From assembly GCF_020783335.1 (NCBI RefSeq), contig NZ_CP086068.1, positions 496,001 to 560,000 on the forward strand: a stretch of DNA of 64,000 nt. Direction: 5' to 3'. The notes beneath the pieces are model-generated. The model saw only the letters and a program-made list of their open reading frames with translations. It ran no database searches and was not told the DNA's origin. Below, piece after piece: positions 42,613 to 51,449 of the stretch (its first letter is position 1; every line of letters starts with the position of its first letter). Source of the DNA: Mucilaginibacter daejeonensis. GTDB taxonomy: Bacteria; Bacteroidota; Bacteroidia; Sphingobacteriales; Sphingobacteriaceae. A program made the position numbers and the translations under genes.

Positions 42613-42762
42613 GTGAGAACTGATCCTACAGCAAAAGCCCTTCGTGATAATAAGGTAGACCCTGAGGTTCAGGAGCGCATTAACAACGTGACCCGTATCG
42701 TGGCCATTGTAGTGGCGTTTCTGAGCACCTTCTTTCTATTCGTTAAGATACTATTTTTGTAA
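42613..42762 (+). CDS. 49-residue single-span membrane protein in the EPS locus
   Basis: A GTG at 42613, three bases after the previous stop, opens 49 codons: a polar start (RTDPTAKALRDNKVDPEVQ) and one hydrophobic helix (IVAIVVAFLSTFFLFV) ending KILFL. Position between two membrane proteins, immediate spacing and normal codon use support a real gene. It could be a small partner of the adjacent glycosyltransferase or polymerase. The family is not recognised. Confidence 0.65.
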   Translation: MRTDPTAKALRDNKVDPEVQERINNVTRIVAIVVAFLSTFFLFVKILFL

Positions 42763-42792
42763 ACGATACCACGCAGCAGTTCACACGTATAC

Positions 42793-44319
42793 ATGAACGA
42801 CCTACAAGCGATCATACCCGGCAGTAAACCGAGCGGCGGCCTCAGGCAGCGTATGGTGCGCTTTTTCTTAATCCAAAAGTTGCGTTCACCTGCGGGTATA
42901 GCCATCTTACTGGCCGCTGCTGCCATCATAGCAGTAGGTACGGTGAGGTCGGGGGCGGCGTTCGGGGCCTTAATGCTGGTGGGTTTGGGTGTGTTACCGT
43001 TGATGAACATCATTGTCAACTATCCTAAGTTCGGTATCATCTTACAACTCATCATGGCCTACTTCCTGTTCATGCTGGGCAGGTGGGGCGTACCCGGACC
43101 GATCGGTACCATCATGGATGGAATACAAGCTTTATTGCTATTAGGCCTGATCATCAAGGTAAAGGAGGACGATAATAATTGGAGCTATTTTAAAAGCCCG
43201 ATAACTACCGTACTGCTGATCTGGTTAGGCTATAACATTCTGGAGTTCGGTAACCCAACCGCCGAATCACGTTTGGCCTGGGTGTATACCATACGTACGG
43301 TGGCCATCGTGTTGTTAGGATACTTCGTGCATTTCTACAATATCCGCTCGGTCAGCTACATCAGGCTTATCTTCAAGCTATGGCTGCTCATGAGCCTTAT
43401 AGCGGCACTATATGCCTACAAGCAGGAGTACATCGGTTTCTCTGATGCTGAGGAGGCTTATCTGCACTCTGACCCCAACATCGCCTCGTTGCTGTTCATT
43501 GCTGGGCACTGGCGTAAGTTCTCTACCTTTTCAGATCCGGTGTCATTCTCGTACAACATGGTGATGCCTACCATTTTGTGTATATGCGTAATAGCGGGCA
43601 AGTTCAAAACCTGGAAAAAGATCGTTTTGGTGGTATGTGCCTTTTTGTACATGAGTTCAATGCTGTTCTCAGGTACTCGTGGTGCTAACGTACTATTGCC
43701 TGCTGCGCTGTTGTTGTTCGCGATACTAAATTATAGCCAGCGTGTGCTGATCTTCACTTGCGTGGCTGCAGTATTTTTATTGGTGCTGATCAACATCCCC
43801 ACAGGTAACGCCAACATTCAACGGTTCCAAACGGCTTTCAGGCCAAATAATGACGACTCATACAACCTGCGTAAGCAGAACCAAAAACGGATACAGCCTT
43901 ACATCCTTACGCACCCTATGGGAGGCGGTTTAGGTGCCACGGGCGACTGGGGTAAAAAGTTCGCTCCGGGATCTTTCCTGGCCCACTTCCCGCCTGATAG
44001 TGGTTACATACGCGTAGCGGTTGAGGAAGGCTTTATCGGGTTGTTCCTGTTCTGTTTCATGATGTTCACCATCATTAAAAAGGGGATCAACAACTATTAC
44101 CAAATGCGCGACCCCGAACTCAAGACCTATTGTTTGGCCATGACGCTGGTGGTTTTTGCGTATAATATCGCTAACTTTCCGCAGGAGGCACTGGTGCAAT
44201 ATCCGTCCAACGTGTTCTTTTACCTCGAGGTTGCCCTGATCGAGATCACATTCAGGTTAGATCAGGCCAAACAAAAGGAGCAGGCTGCCCAAAATACCTT
44301 AAAAGCAATACCCGTATAA
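42793..44319 (+). CDS. O-antigen ligase/polymerase-like membrane protein (Wzy type)
   Basis: 508 residues with about 11-12 hydrophobic spans and a large periplasmic loop. The loop carries a conserved-type segment ILTHPMGGGLGATGDWGKKF and PPDSGYIRVAVEEGFIGL, the pattern of the O-antigen ligase/Wzy family (a Gly-rich loop followed by D.GY...L.E.G..G). It would polymerise repeat units on the periplasmic side with Wzx and the Wzc-like protein of this locus. Ligase and polymerase roles cannot be separated by sequence, but context favours polymerase. Confidence 0.85.
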   Translation: MNDLQAIIPGSKPSGGLRQRMVRFFLIQKLRSPAGIAILLAAAAIIAVGTVRSGAAFGALMLVGLGVLPLMNIIVNYPKFGIILQLIMAYFLFMLGRWGVPGPIGTIMDGIQALLLLGLIIKVKEDDNNWSYFKSPITTVLLIWLGYNILEFGNPTAESRLAWVYTIRTVAIVLLGYFVHFYNIRSVSYIRLIFKLWLLMSLIAALYAYKQEYIGFSDAEEAYLHSDPNIASLLFIAGHWRKFSTFSDPVSFSYNMVMPTILCICVIAGKFKTWKKIVLVVCAFLYMSSMLFSGTRGANVLLPAALLLFAILNYSQRVLIFTCVAAVFLLVLINIPTGNANIQRFQTAFRPNNDDSYNLRKQNQKRIQPYILTHPMGGGLGATGDWGKKFAPGSFLAHFPPDSGYIRVAVEEGFIGLFLFCFMMFTIIKKGINNYYQMRDPELKTYCLAMTLVVFAYNIANFPQEALVQYPSNVFFYLEVALIEITFRLDQAKQKEQAAQNTLKAIPV

Positions 44320-44328
44320 CCTACTTAT

Positions 44329-45546
44329 ATGAGCAACGCGATCATCCAAAATAAAGACATCATTATTGTAGGTCAGCAGCCATGGGATGTTGAGATCGGC
44401 AGTAATTGTAAGAATATAGCACTCGAGTTCAGCAAGCATAACCGGGTATTATATGTAAACTCCCCTTTGGATCGTATCACCTTGCTGCGGCACAAGGATT
44501 CGCCCAACGTAAAAAAGCGGCTTGAGGTGATCAAAGGCAAGACCAACGGTTTAGTAAGGCTTGATGAGAACCTTTGGACCTACTACCCCGATGAGATGAT
44601 CGAATCGGTGAATTGGATCAAGAACGATACTTTTTATACTTTCCTCAATAAATTGAATAACAAGCGTTTTGCCCGCAGTATCAAAAAGGCGGTCAAAGAA
44701 TTGGGTTTTACCGATTACGTGCTGTTCAATGACAACGATATGTTCCGCAGCTTTTATTTGAAAGAGCTGTTGACCCCGGCCGTAAGCATTTACTACTCCC
44801 GCGATTTTATGCTGGCGGTAGACTACTGGAAGCTTCATGGCACCACCATGGAGCCCGAGCTGATCGCTAAAAGCGACCTGTGCGTGGCCAACTCCACCTA
44901 CCTGGCCAATTACTGCAAACAATACAATAGTAATTCTTTCTATGTAGGTCAGGGTTGTGACCTAGATACCTTTACAGCGTATGATCAGCAAAAGCAGTTC
45001 CCTAAAGATGTGATGTATATTCCTAATCCGGTGATCGGTTACGTTGGGGCGCTGCAAAGTATAAGGCTTGATATGGAGCTGCTGCGCTACGTGGCCCGTC
45101 AACGACCGCATTGGAGCATCGTACTGGTAGGACCCGAAGATGGCGAGTTCGCTAAAAGTGATCTGCACAGTATCCCTAACATCCATTTCTTAGGCGCCAA
45201 GAACCCCGACCTGCTTCCGGCATACATCAGTGCTTTTGATGTATGTATCAATCCGCAGATCGTTAATCAGGTCACGATCGGTAATTACCCGCGTAAGATC
45301 GATGAGTATCTGGCTATGGGCAAACCAGTGGTGGCTACCCGCACCGAGGCCATGAGCGCTTTCGCTGATCATGTTTATCTGGGCGAGACCAAAGAGGATT
45401 ACGTGCAACTGATCGACAAGGCACTTGCCGAGAACAGCGAGACGCTGAAACAGGAACGTATACGTTTTGCAGGCACGCACACCTGGACCAACAACGTGGC
45501 CGAGATCTATAGTGCTATTAAAAAAGTACTTCCCACGTATGCTTAA
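44329..45546 (+). CDS. Family 1/4-type (GT-B) glycosyltransferase
   Basis: 405-residue GT-B enzyme with two Rossmann halves. The C-terminal half holds VIGYVGALQSIRLDMELL, WSIVLVGPEDGEF, IHFLGAKNPDLLPAYI, FDVCINPQI and KIDEYLAMGKPVVAT with the family E..A.G.PVV motif. No membrane span. It lies nine bases after the Wzy-like gene. Its 3' end overlaps the convergent gene at 45518 by 29 bases, an unusually long overlap. Confidence 0.87.
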   Translation: MSNAIIQNKDIIIVGQQPWDVEIGSNCKNIALEFSKHNRVLYVNSPLDRITLLRHKDSPNVKKRLEVIKGKTNGLVRLDENLWTYYPDEMIESVNWIKNDTFYTFLNKLNNKRFARSIKKAVKELGFTDYVLFNDNDMFRSFYLKELLTPAVSIYYSRDFMLAVDYWKLHGTTMEPELIAKSDLCVANSTYLANYCKQYNSNSFYVGQGCDLDTFTAYDQQKQFPKDVMYIPNPVIGYVGALQSIRLDMELLRYVARQRPHWSIVLVGPEDGEFAKSDLHSIPNIHFLGAKNPDLLPAYISAFDVCINPQIVNQVTIGNYPRKIDEYLAMGKPVVATRTEAMSAFADHVYLGETKEDYVQLIDKALAENSETLKQERIRFAGTHTWTNNVAEIYSAIKKVLPTYA

Positions 45547-46285
45547 CATTGCGGTAAATGGCCCTGATCAGTACAATGACGGGGTTATTGCTTTGCTTTA
45601 GATCGCTGCGGGTGTTGGTCATGGTACTTGGCTCATCTGAAGTGTTCAGCTGATCAAATAAGCCCTTAAAATCTTCATAGAACATGGCCTTGCCTTTCTT
45701 TTTGATGAAGGACAGGTTCATTAAAAACTCTGTACGGTCGCCTTTTAGTCCTTCGGCATATCGCCCGAATTTTTGGAAAAAGGATGTGCGCCTTAAATGC
45801 GGGTGATCGCTGTAAACATGGAACTTGCGGTAACCTGGATACCAGATCTTGAACACCATCTCAGAAAATCCCTTACGGAACGGCTTTAGATACGGATATT
45901 TAAAATAAGCGTAAAAGCGTACCACGTCCACATCGGCCCGCTCATCCATGATCTCGATCGCATCGGTCAAATGCTCCGCATAGCCTGGCTTAGGGTCAAA
46001 ATCTTCCTGAACGTATAAGGTATAGGGGGAGGTCACCGCATCCTGCCCTTTGTTGATGTTGTTACCCAACCCGCGGTTCTGCGGTGTGGTGATGAGCCTG
46101 AATCCGTATGCAGGCGCTATCTGTTTCAACCTTTCCTGGTGTTCGGGCTTACTGCCATCATCTGACACTACGATATCGCCAAAACTTATATCCTGTTGCT
46201 GGAAGGCCTGCAACAAACGTTCGAGCGACCGGCTGCGGTTGTAATGAGTGATCAGTAAAGTGATGGTAGGAAAATGCGTGGGCAT
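45518..46285 (-). CDS. Family 2 glycosyltransferase, tandem copy 1
   Basis: 255 residues: TITLLITHYNRSRSLERLL, VVSDDGSKPEHQERL, GLGNNINKGQDAVTSPYTLYVQEDF (given in part) with the acceptor-side region, HVYSDHPHLRRTSFF, and a basic C-terminus. It is clearly a paralogue of the next gene (46319-47116), sharing about two thirds of positions. Both lie on the minus strand inside a plus-strand EPS locus. No second catalytic domain. Confidence 0.85.
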   Translation of the reverse strand: MPTHFPTITLLITHYNRSRSLERLLQAFQQQDISFGDIVVSDDGSKPEHQERLKQIAPAYGFRLITTPQNRGLGNNINKGQDAVTSPYTLYVQEDFDPKPGYAEHLTDAIEIMDERADVDVVRFYAYFKYPYLKPFRKGFSEMVFKIWYPGYRKFHVYSDHPHLRRTSFFQKFGRYAEGLKGDRTEFLMNLSFIKKKGKAMFYEDFKGLFDQLNTSDEPSTMTNTRSDLKQSNNPVIVLIRAIYRNVKHTWEVLF

Positions 46286-46318
46286 GTCAACTATTGTTGT
46301 TGAAGATAAAGGTACGGA

Positions 46319-47116
46319 TCAGTTGTCTTTTTTATATAATACATCGTAGGTCCAGCGAGCCAGTTTGACCTTCAGGTACACAGCACGCAGGGCAAGCATG
46401 AGCGGGTTACGGCTTTCGCGCCAGCCGGCACGATCCATGGTACTTGGTTCGTCGCTTGAGTTCTTCTGGTAGAACAGGTCATTGAAGCGCTCAAAAAAGA
46501 TGCCTTTGCCTTTATTGCGAATGAACGACCGCGCCATGCGGTATTCGGTGATATCGCCTTTCACCCCTTCGGCATAACGCCCGAATTTTTGAAAGAATGA
46601 GGTACGCCGCAAATGCGGGTGATCGCTGTACACATAAAATTTAAGATGGTTGCTGGCCCACAACTGAGGCTTAAAGATCATTTGAACAAAGCCCTTACCG
46701 TAGGGTTTAGTATATGGATAAGCAAAATAAGCGTAAAAGCGGGCAATGTCCAGTTCGGGGTCGGCCTCAAAATAACCGAGCGCATCTCTAAAGTGATCAA
46801 TGAACGCTGGCTTGGGTTCAAAGTCCTCCTGAACGTAAAGGGTGTAAGGTGTGGTCACTGCATCCTGCCCTTTGTTGATATTATTGCCCAATCCGCGATT
46901 TTTAGGCGTGGTCACCAGGTCATATCCGTAAACGCTCTGCTGATGTTTCAGCACTTCCAGATGCTCTGGTTGACTACCATCGTCAGACACTACGATGCCG
47001 CCAAAAGAAAAATTTTGCTGGCTAAAGGTCTCTAACAAACGTAGTAACGACCTGCTGCGGTTGTAATGAGTGATGAGCAGGGTAACATCAGGAAATGATT
47101 TTACGTTTACATCCAT
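46319..47116 (-). CDS. Family 2 glycosyltransferase, tandem copy 2
   Basis: 265 residues, paralogue of the preceding gene: VTLLITHYNRSRSLLRLLE, VVSDDGSQPEHLEVL, GLGNNINKGQDAVTTPYTLY, YVYSDHPHLRRTSFFQKFG. The pair runs opposite to neighbouring genes and is separated by 33 bases, so it was probably inserted and duplicated as a unit. A sugar donor cannot be named. Confidence 0.85.
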   Translation of the reverse strand: MDVNVKSFPDVTLLITHYNRSRSLLRLLETFSQQNFSFGGIVVSDDGSQPEHLEVLKHQQSVYGYDLVTTPKNRGLGNNINKGQDAVTTPYTLYVQEDFEPKPAFIDHFRDALGYFEADPELDIARFYAYFAYPYTKPYGKGFVQMIFKPQLWASNHLKFYVYSDHPHLRRTSFFQKFGRYAEGVKGDITEYRMARSFIRNKGKGIFFERFNDLFYQKNSSDEPSTMDRAGWRESRNPLMLALRAVYLKVKLARWTYDVLYKKDN

Positions 47117-47194
47117 ATCGTGCTAATATGCTAATTATGTGCCGGATCTTTGCAGGCACCATTATTGAAATGCTTGCACTGTTTTCTACGTTAA

Positions 47195-48529
47195 ATGTGG
47201 CATAAAGTTATTACACTCATCCAAAACAAACACTTTCTGTCTCTGGCGGGAAACGTGATCATGTCAGGCCTGGCACTGGTCACCATGGTATTCATCTATC
47301 ATGCCTTGACCGTTGCTAACGCAGGGATATGGGTGTTCTTTCAATCAGTGTTGATATTGGTGGAGACGTTGCGCTCGGGCTTTTTGACCACTGCTTTCAT
47401 TAAATTTTACGCCGGAGCTACTGCTGAACGTAAGGCCGAAGTGGCTGGCTCGGCATGGTACATCGCCTCGCTGATCACAGGCCTGTTATTGCTGCTCAAC
47501 TTACCGCTTAGCTTTTTGGTGCCGTATGTTCAGCATGATCAAAGTCTGGTCATGTTCTTTCAATGGTCGGGTTTGTGTTACGTTTCATCATTACCCTGGT
47601 TCATGGCCACGTGCATATTACAAGGCGAGCAGCGTTTTGACCGTTTGCTGTACGTGCGGCTGATCAATCAGCTTTCTTTTATAGCAGGTGTAGCGGCGCT
47701 TTACTTCAGTGGTGCCATCAGCGTCTATACGATCCTGTACGCGTATATCGGATCCAATGTGATCACCAGTGCATATGTGTTCGTGATGGGTTGGAGCGGA
47801 TTTACCTGGCTTAAACATCGGAGTAAGCACCATGTTGCCGAGATGTATCATTTTGGTAAGTACAGTGTAGGTACTACTTTAAGCGCTAACCTGTTCCGTA
47901 CCTCTGATACGTTCATCATCAACTTTATGCTTAATAAGCAGGCAGTGGCTATTTATAATCTTGGCCAAACGCTGATGCAATTAGTGGAGATCCCTTTGCG
48001 CAGCTTTGCCGCTACCTGTATGCCCGAACTTTCAGAGGCATATAACCAAAATGATCGTGCTGCCGTAATAAAGGTGATGAAACGGTATACAGGTACCATA
48101 AGCGTAGTGCTTGTGCCGCTGGTGATCGCAGGTTGCTTATTAGCGGATTTGCCAATTTATCTGATCGGTGGCGGTAAGTATGTGGGCACCGAAGCAGCGA
48201 ACGTGTTCAGGTGGTTCCTGAGCTTTGCGTTACTATACCCGGCCGATCGCTTTTTTGCCCTCACGCTGGATGTGATCCACCGGCCTAAGGTCAACTTTTA
48301 CAAAGTGCTGGTAATGCTGGCCGCTAATCTTTTTTTCGATTGGTTGGGCGTGCACTGGTTAGGGAGTATATATGGCATAGCTATTGCGACATTATTCCCG
48401 GTATTGATCGGCACACTGATCGGTTATTATGCGCTTCGCAAGTATCAGTGGTTCGGATTATGGGATGTTTATGTGGCCGGATACCAGCAAGTAAAGGCAT
48501 GGTTAATGCCCAAGTTTCGAACCGTATAG
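47195..48529 (+). CDS. Wzx-type lipid-linked oligosaccharide flippase
   Basis: 444 residues with about 12 hydrophobic spans, MATE/polysaccharide-flippase superfamily (AGNVIMSGLALVTMVFIYHAL near the start, SVGTTLSANLFRTSDTFIINFML in the middle, given in part). It would move undecaprenyl-linked repeat units to the periplasmic face for the Wzy-like polymerase. Start ATG at 47195 follows a 78-base gap downstream of the divergent glycosyltransferase gene. Confidence 0.85.
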   Translation: MWHKVITLIQNKHFLSLAGNVIMSGLALVTMVFIYHALTVANAGIWVFFQSVLILVETLRSGFLTTAFIKFYAGATAERKAEVAGSAWYIASLITGLLLLLNLPLSFLVPYVQHDQSLVMFFQWSGLCYVSSLPWFMATCILQGEQRFDRLLYVRLINQLSFIAGVAALYFSGAISVYTILYAYIGSNVITSAYVFVMGWSGFTWLKHRSKHHVAEMYHFGKYSVGTTLSANLFRTSDTFIINFMLNKQAVAIYNLGQTLMQLVEIPLRSFAATCMPELSEAYNQNDRAAVIKVMKRYTGTISVVLVPLVIAGCLLADLPIYLIGGGKYVGTEAANVFRWFLSFALLYPADRFFALTLDVIHRPKVNFYKVLVMLAANLFFDWLGVHWLGSIYGIAIATLFPVLIGTLIGYYALRKYQWFGLWDVYVAGYQQVKAWLMPKFRTV

Positions 48530-48579
48530 TTTCTCTTAGCAACAACAATAGGCTACAGTATTGATCAAAGTTTAAAGTA

Positions 48580-49458
48580 ATGAAGATCGCCCATTTGATA
48601 TTGGCTCACAATAACCCGCAGCAGTTAGAGCATCTGATCGATAGTTTGACCTATGCGGAAGATAGCATCTTCGTCCACCTGGACGAGAAAGCCGATATAC
48701 AACCCTTCGAACACCTGAAGCAGCGCTCTAATGTCACCTTCATCCATCAACGCGTAAAAGTGAAGTGGGGTGCCTACAGTATCGTACAAGCTACGATCAA
48801 TAGCTTTGAGCAGATGGTGAAACAGGCCGGTGATCATGATTTTGTGAACTTGCTTAGCGGTGCCGATCTTCCGTTACAGCGACCGCAGGACATACATTCT
48901 TTTTTGGAGCTCAATAAAGGCAAGATCTTCATGAGTTATATGCCTATACTGGAGGAGTGGACAGACGCCGTATCGCGCATCGTACATTACCACTTCAATG
49001 AGTACGCTTTTCCGGGTGTATACAAGCTGCAAGGCCTGGTGAACAAGATCATGCCGAAGCGAAAATTACCTGATGGTATGGTAGGCGTGGGGCATTCGCA
49101 GTGGTTCACCACAAGCATGGAAAGCGTTGGCTATATGGTAAAGTACTGGAACGAGCATCCCAATTTCAGGCGGTTCATCAAACTTACCTGGGGACCAGAC
49201 GAATTCGTTTTCCAGACCATGTTATTCAACTCACCTTTACGTGCTCAAATGGTGAACGATAACTTACGCTACATTGATTGGAGCGCGGGCGGTGCGAGCC
49301 CCAAAACCTTCCAGGCAGAAGATATACCAGCGTTGCTGGTCTCCAACAAATTATACGCACGCAAATTTGATCTGCAGAACCATGGCGAAGTGATCGCGGC
49401 GATCGATAAAAAGCTTGCCGCAGATGATCAGCCACGAACCGAATTGATATCAGCTTAG
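48580..49458 (+). CDS. GT14 beta-1,6-N-acetylglucosaminyltransferase-like enzyme, copy 2
   Basis: 292 residues, paralogue of the gene at 36047 with the same motif order: MKIAHLILAHNNPQQLEHL, SIFVHLDEKADI, VKWGAYSIVQAT, LLSGADLPLQRP, FKLTWGPDEFVFQ-like LTWGPDEFVFQTM and LRYIDWSAGGASPKT. The two copies sit at opposite ends of the sugar-assembly genes. The stop overlaps by nine bases the end of the convergent HATPase gene. Confidence 0.87.
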   Translation: MKIAHLILAHNNPQQLEHLIDSLTYAEDSIFVHLDEKADIQPFEHLKQRSNVTFIHQRVKVKWGAYSIVQATINSFEQMVKQAGDHDFVNLLSGADLPLQRPQDIHSFLELNKGKIFMSYMPILEEWTDAVSRIVHYHFNEYAFPGVYKLQGLVNKIMPKRKLPDGMVGVGHSQWFTTSMESVGYMVKYWNEHPNFRRFIKLTWGPDEFVFQTMLFNSPLRAQMVNDNLRYIDWSAGGASPKTFQAEDIPALLVSNKLYARKFDLQNHGEVIAAIDKKLAADDQPRTELISA

Positions 49459-49959
49459 ATCAAGCTGAGCGCAGAATATATTTTCAGGATGTTCGAACCG
49501 GTAAATGAACTCATCAGCAGCTTTGGTGATGATGAGTAAACCCATATGTTCGCTCAACTCGGTGGCATCTACCTTAAGCGTAAAGTTCTCTTTGCAAAAA
49601 AAGTGAACGGTATCCTCTTTTACCACCGCATACAATAAATGCATCGCATCGGCGCTTACCACGATCTGGTCTTTTGGCGCCTGCACATGCTCGATCAGGT
49701 TGAACGGGCGACCTTTGTCTCGCTTACTGATAGAAACACACGAAGGTTCTACTTTGATGATGAATTGCGTAAGCTCAGTGCCTGAATGTTTCACGGCGTT
49801 GTTCAGCAACTCAGCAATGATGAATTTGCTTCGGAGCATTACGGCGCGCGTTCGGGGGTGCCCGTCAAGCAAAATCTCCATGCGGCCAAGCATTTGCCGG
49901 GTGAAAGCGCCAATATTTGACGCCTGGTTATCGAACTCAAAGGTCTCAACGCCTTGCAT
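49450..49959 (-). CDS. RsbW-like histidine-kinase-fold ATPase (partner switching)
   Basis: 169 residues with the HATPase fold of anti-sigma-factor kinases: the N-box FIIAELLNNAVKHSG (catalytic Glu, Asn and Mg-binding residues), the G1 box DKGRPFN near 81-87 and weaker later boxes. No dimerisation/His domain, as in RsbW/SpoIIAB. It is the last gene of an operon with a STAS protein and a PP2C phosphatase; normally such an ATPase phosphorylates the STAS protein and releases or binds a target. The target here is not sigma B (absent in this phylum), so it remains unknown. Confidence 0.8.
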   Translation of the reverse strand: MQGVETFEFDNQASNIGAFTRQMLGRMEILLDGHPRTRAVMLRSKFIIAELLNNAVKHSGTELTQFIIKVEPSCVSISKRDKGRPFNLIEHVQAPKDQIVVSADAMHLLYAVVKEDTVHFFCKENFTLKVDATELSEHMGLLIITKAADEFIYRFEHPENIFCAQLDLS

Positions 49960-49967
49960 AATTCAGG

Positions 49968-50309
49968 TCAGATCTGTGCAGCTTTGCGGGCTTCTTCCTC
50001 GCTACTGTATATCTTGAAAACCCTGTCGAGGCGTATCAGTTTTAAAAGATCCTCTATATCTTTTTGCAGGCCCAATAGTACCACATCGGCCTTCATGCTG
50101 ATGGCGTGTTTCAATGCGGCCACCAGGGCTCCTAAAAAGGAACTGTCCACATAACTCACCTTATGCATATCCACCCATAAACTGCGGCCTTTAGCTTCCA
50201 GGAATGATATCAGGTCCTCTTTTACCTGGTCGGCATGGCTTAAGTTAGCTTCAGTAAGATCTACCTGTACGATCAAATGTGTTGGTTCTTCCTTTATCAG
50301 GCTTATCAT
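49968..50309 (-). CDS. STAS-domain anti-sigma-factor antagonist-like protein
   Basis: 113 residues of the SpoIIAA/RsbV type. The phosphorylatable Ser is in the conserved segment SYVDSSFLGALVAAL (Ser near 55-56). It is preceded by LWVDMHKV and followed by VVLLGLQKDI. It overlaps the phosphatase gene by four bases and stands eight bases before the HATPase gene, matching a complete partner-switching set. The upstream half-domain is acidic and lacks extra sensing domains. Confidence 0.85.
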   Translation of the reverse strand: MISLIKEEPTHLIVQVDLTEANLSHADQVKEDLISFLEAKGRSLWVDMHKVSYVDSSFLGALVAALKHAISMKADVVLLGLQKDIEDLLKLIRLDRVFKIYSSEEEARKAAQI

Positions 50310-51448
50310 GTATGGGGAGTTTTAAGAATATGTATAATGCTACTATCATCAACCAAATTGGCCGATCGCTGTTTCAAACTTTCTTTTAATTGTGCAAAGG
50401 TATACCCATCCTGCAAATGCTGTTGCAATTGTCTGGCAAATGAATGATAATCGCTTTTTTTCTCGTCGCCTACGGCCATGTCCGTAAGTCCATCGCTAAA
50501 GATGAACAGCTGATCGCCAGGCAGTAGTGTGATCGGCCGGTCAGAATAACCTCCATCGGCCATGAGCCCTAATAACAGGCCTGACGAATCGATCTGCTGC
50601 ATTTGGCCGCTGTTTGCCTGGTAGTGTAGCAGCGGAAGATCACCGGCGCCTGCATAACTCATCTCTCCGGTGCGCTTATCTACCCCGATCAGCGAGAGGC
50701 TGGCCAGTATGCCACTTAAACGCTCATCATCATAGATCAGGGTATTCATGGTGCGCAGCATCTCGGCAGCGGTATATGCGCCTAACTGGGTACCCATGCG
50801 TATGGCCGCGCGTATATAGCTCAAGTAACCAAAGGTATAGAACCAGGCCTTCCATTTTTTGCCCATCACATCGCTCAACACGATGTACACGTGATGTTCG
50901 TCAGGCTCAATAAAGTCGATCACATCACCGCCGGGAATGTCCTGGTAGTCTTGGTGCCAAAGGTCAAATTCTAACCCGTTGATCTTCGGTACATGGCCGG
51001 TAACTGTCTTGATGTTCAGCGCGGCCACTGTATTGCGGATCTCCAGTTCCGACAACTGCCGCTGCTTATCCACAGTGCGCAGCAGATTGCTCACTTTGGC
51101 AATGATCACCTCAATAGGCGTATCCTTGATCACATAGTCGATGGCTTGCAGGCCTAATCCTTTGTAGCGGGTGCGTTCATCATTAACGCCGGTCAGGAAA
51201 ATAAAGGGTATATCCTTTAAGCGCTCCTCGTTCATGAGCTCACGTCTGAACTCCATGCCGTTACGGCCAGGCATCTCATAGTCCGATAAAATGATGTCGG
51301 GCGTATTATGCTGCAGATGTTCTAACGCTTCGGCTACCGAAAGCGCCGTATGGCAGCTAATGCCGCTTTTGGTAAAGGCCTGCTTAAGCAGCTTTAAAAA
51401 AAGCGGGTTATCATCAACCAGTAATATGTTCTTCGATCGGGTGGCCAT
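50306..51448 (-). CDS. Response regulator with PP2C (SpoIIE/RsbU) phosphatase output
   Basis: 380 residues: a complete receiver domain (Asp12/Asp13, phospho-acceptor Asp56 in DIILSDYEMPGRNG, Thr in FIFLTG, Lys108) followed by a PP2C-type serine phosphatase domain (IPGGDVIDFI near 174-183, SLIGVDKRTGEMSYAGAGD, FIFSDGLTD near 315-323, DDSSIIHIL). It should dephosphorylate the STAS protein encoded next. Phosphorylation by an unlinked histidine kinase would gate the phosphatase. It is coupled to both neighbours by overlaps or a one-base gap. Confidence 0.9.
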   Translation of the reverse strand: MATRSKNILLVDDNPLFLKLLKQAFTKSGISCHTALSVAEALEHLQHNTPDIILSDYEMPGRNGMEFRRELMNEERLKDIPFIFLTGVNDERTRYKGLGLQAIDYVIKDTPIEVIIAKVSNLLRTVDKQRQLSELEIRNTVAALNIKTVTGHVPKINGLEFDLWHQDYQDIPGGDVIDFIEPDEHHVYIVLSDVMGKKWKAWFYTFGYLSYIRAAIRMGTQLGAYTAAEMLRTMNTLIYDDERLSGILASLSLIGVDKRTGEMSYAGAGDLPLLHYQANSGQMQQIDSSGLLLGLMADGGYSDRPITLLPGDQLFIFSDGLTDMAVGDEKKSDYHSFARQLQQHLQDGYTFAQLKESLKQRSANLVDDSSIIHILKTPHT

Positions 51449-51449
51449 C

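Noticed and set aside
49450..50309. Control of a sigma-B-type sigma factor by the partner-switching genes
   Set aside because: Bacteroidetes lack sigma B and no sigma factor gene is in the operon; the only one in the window (28093) is a distant ECF type.
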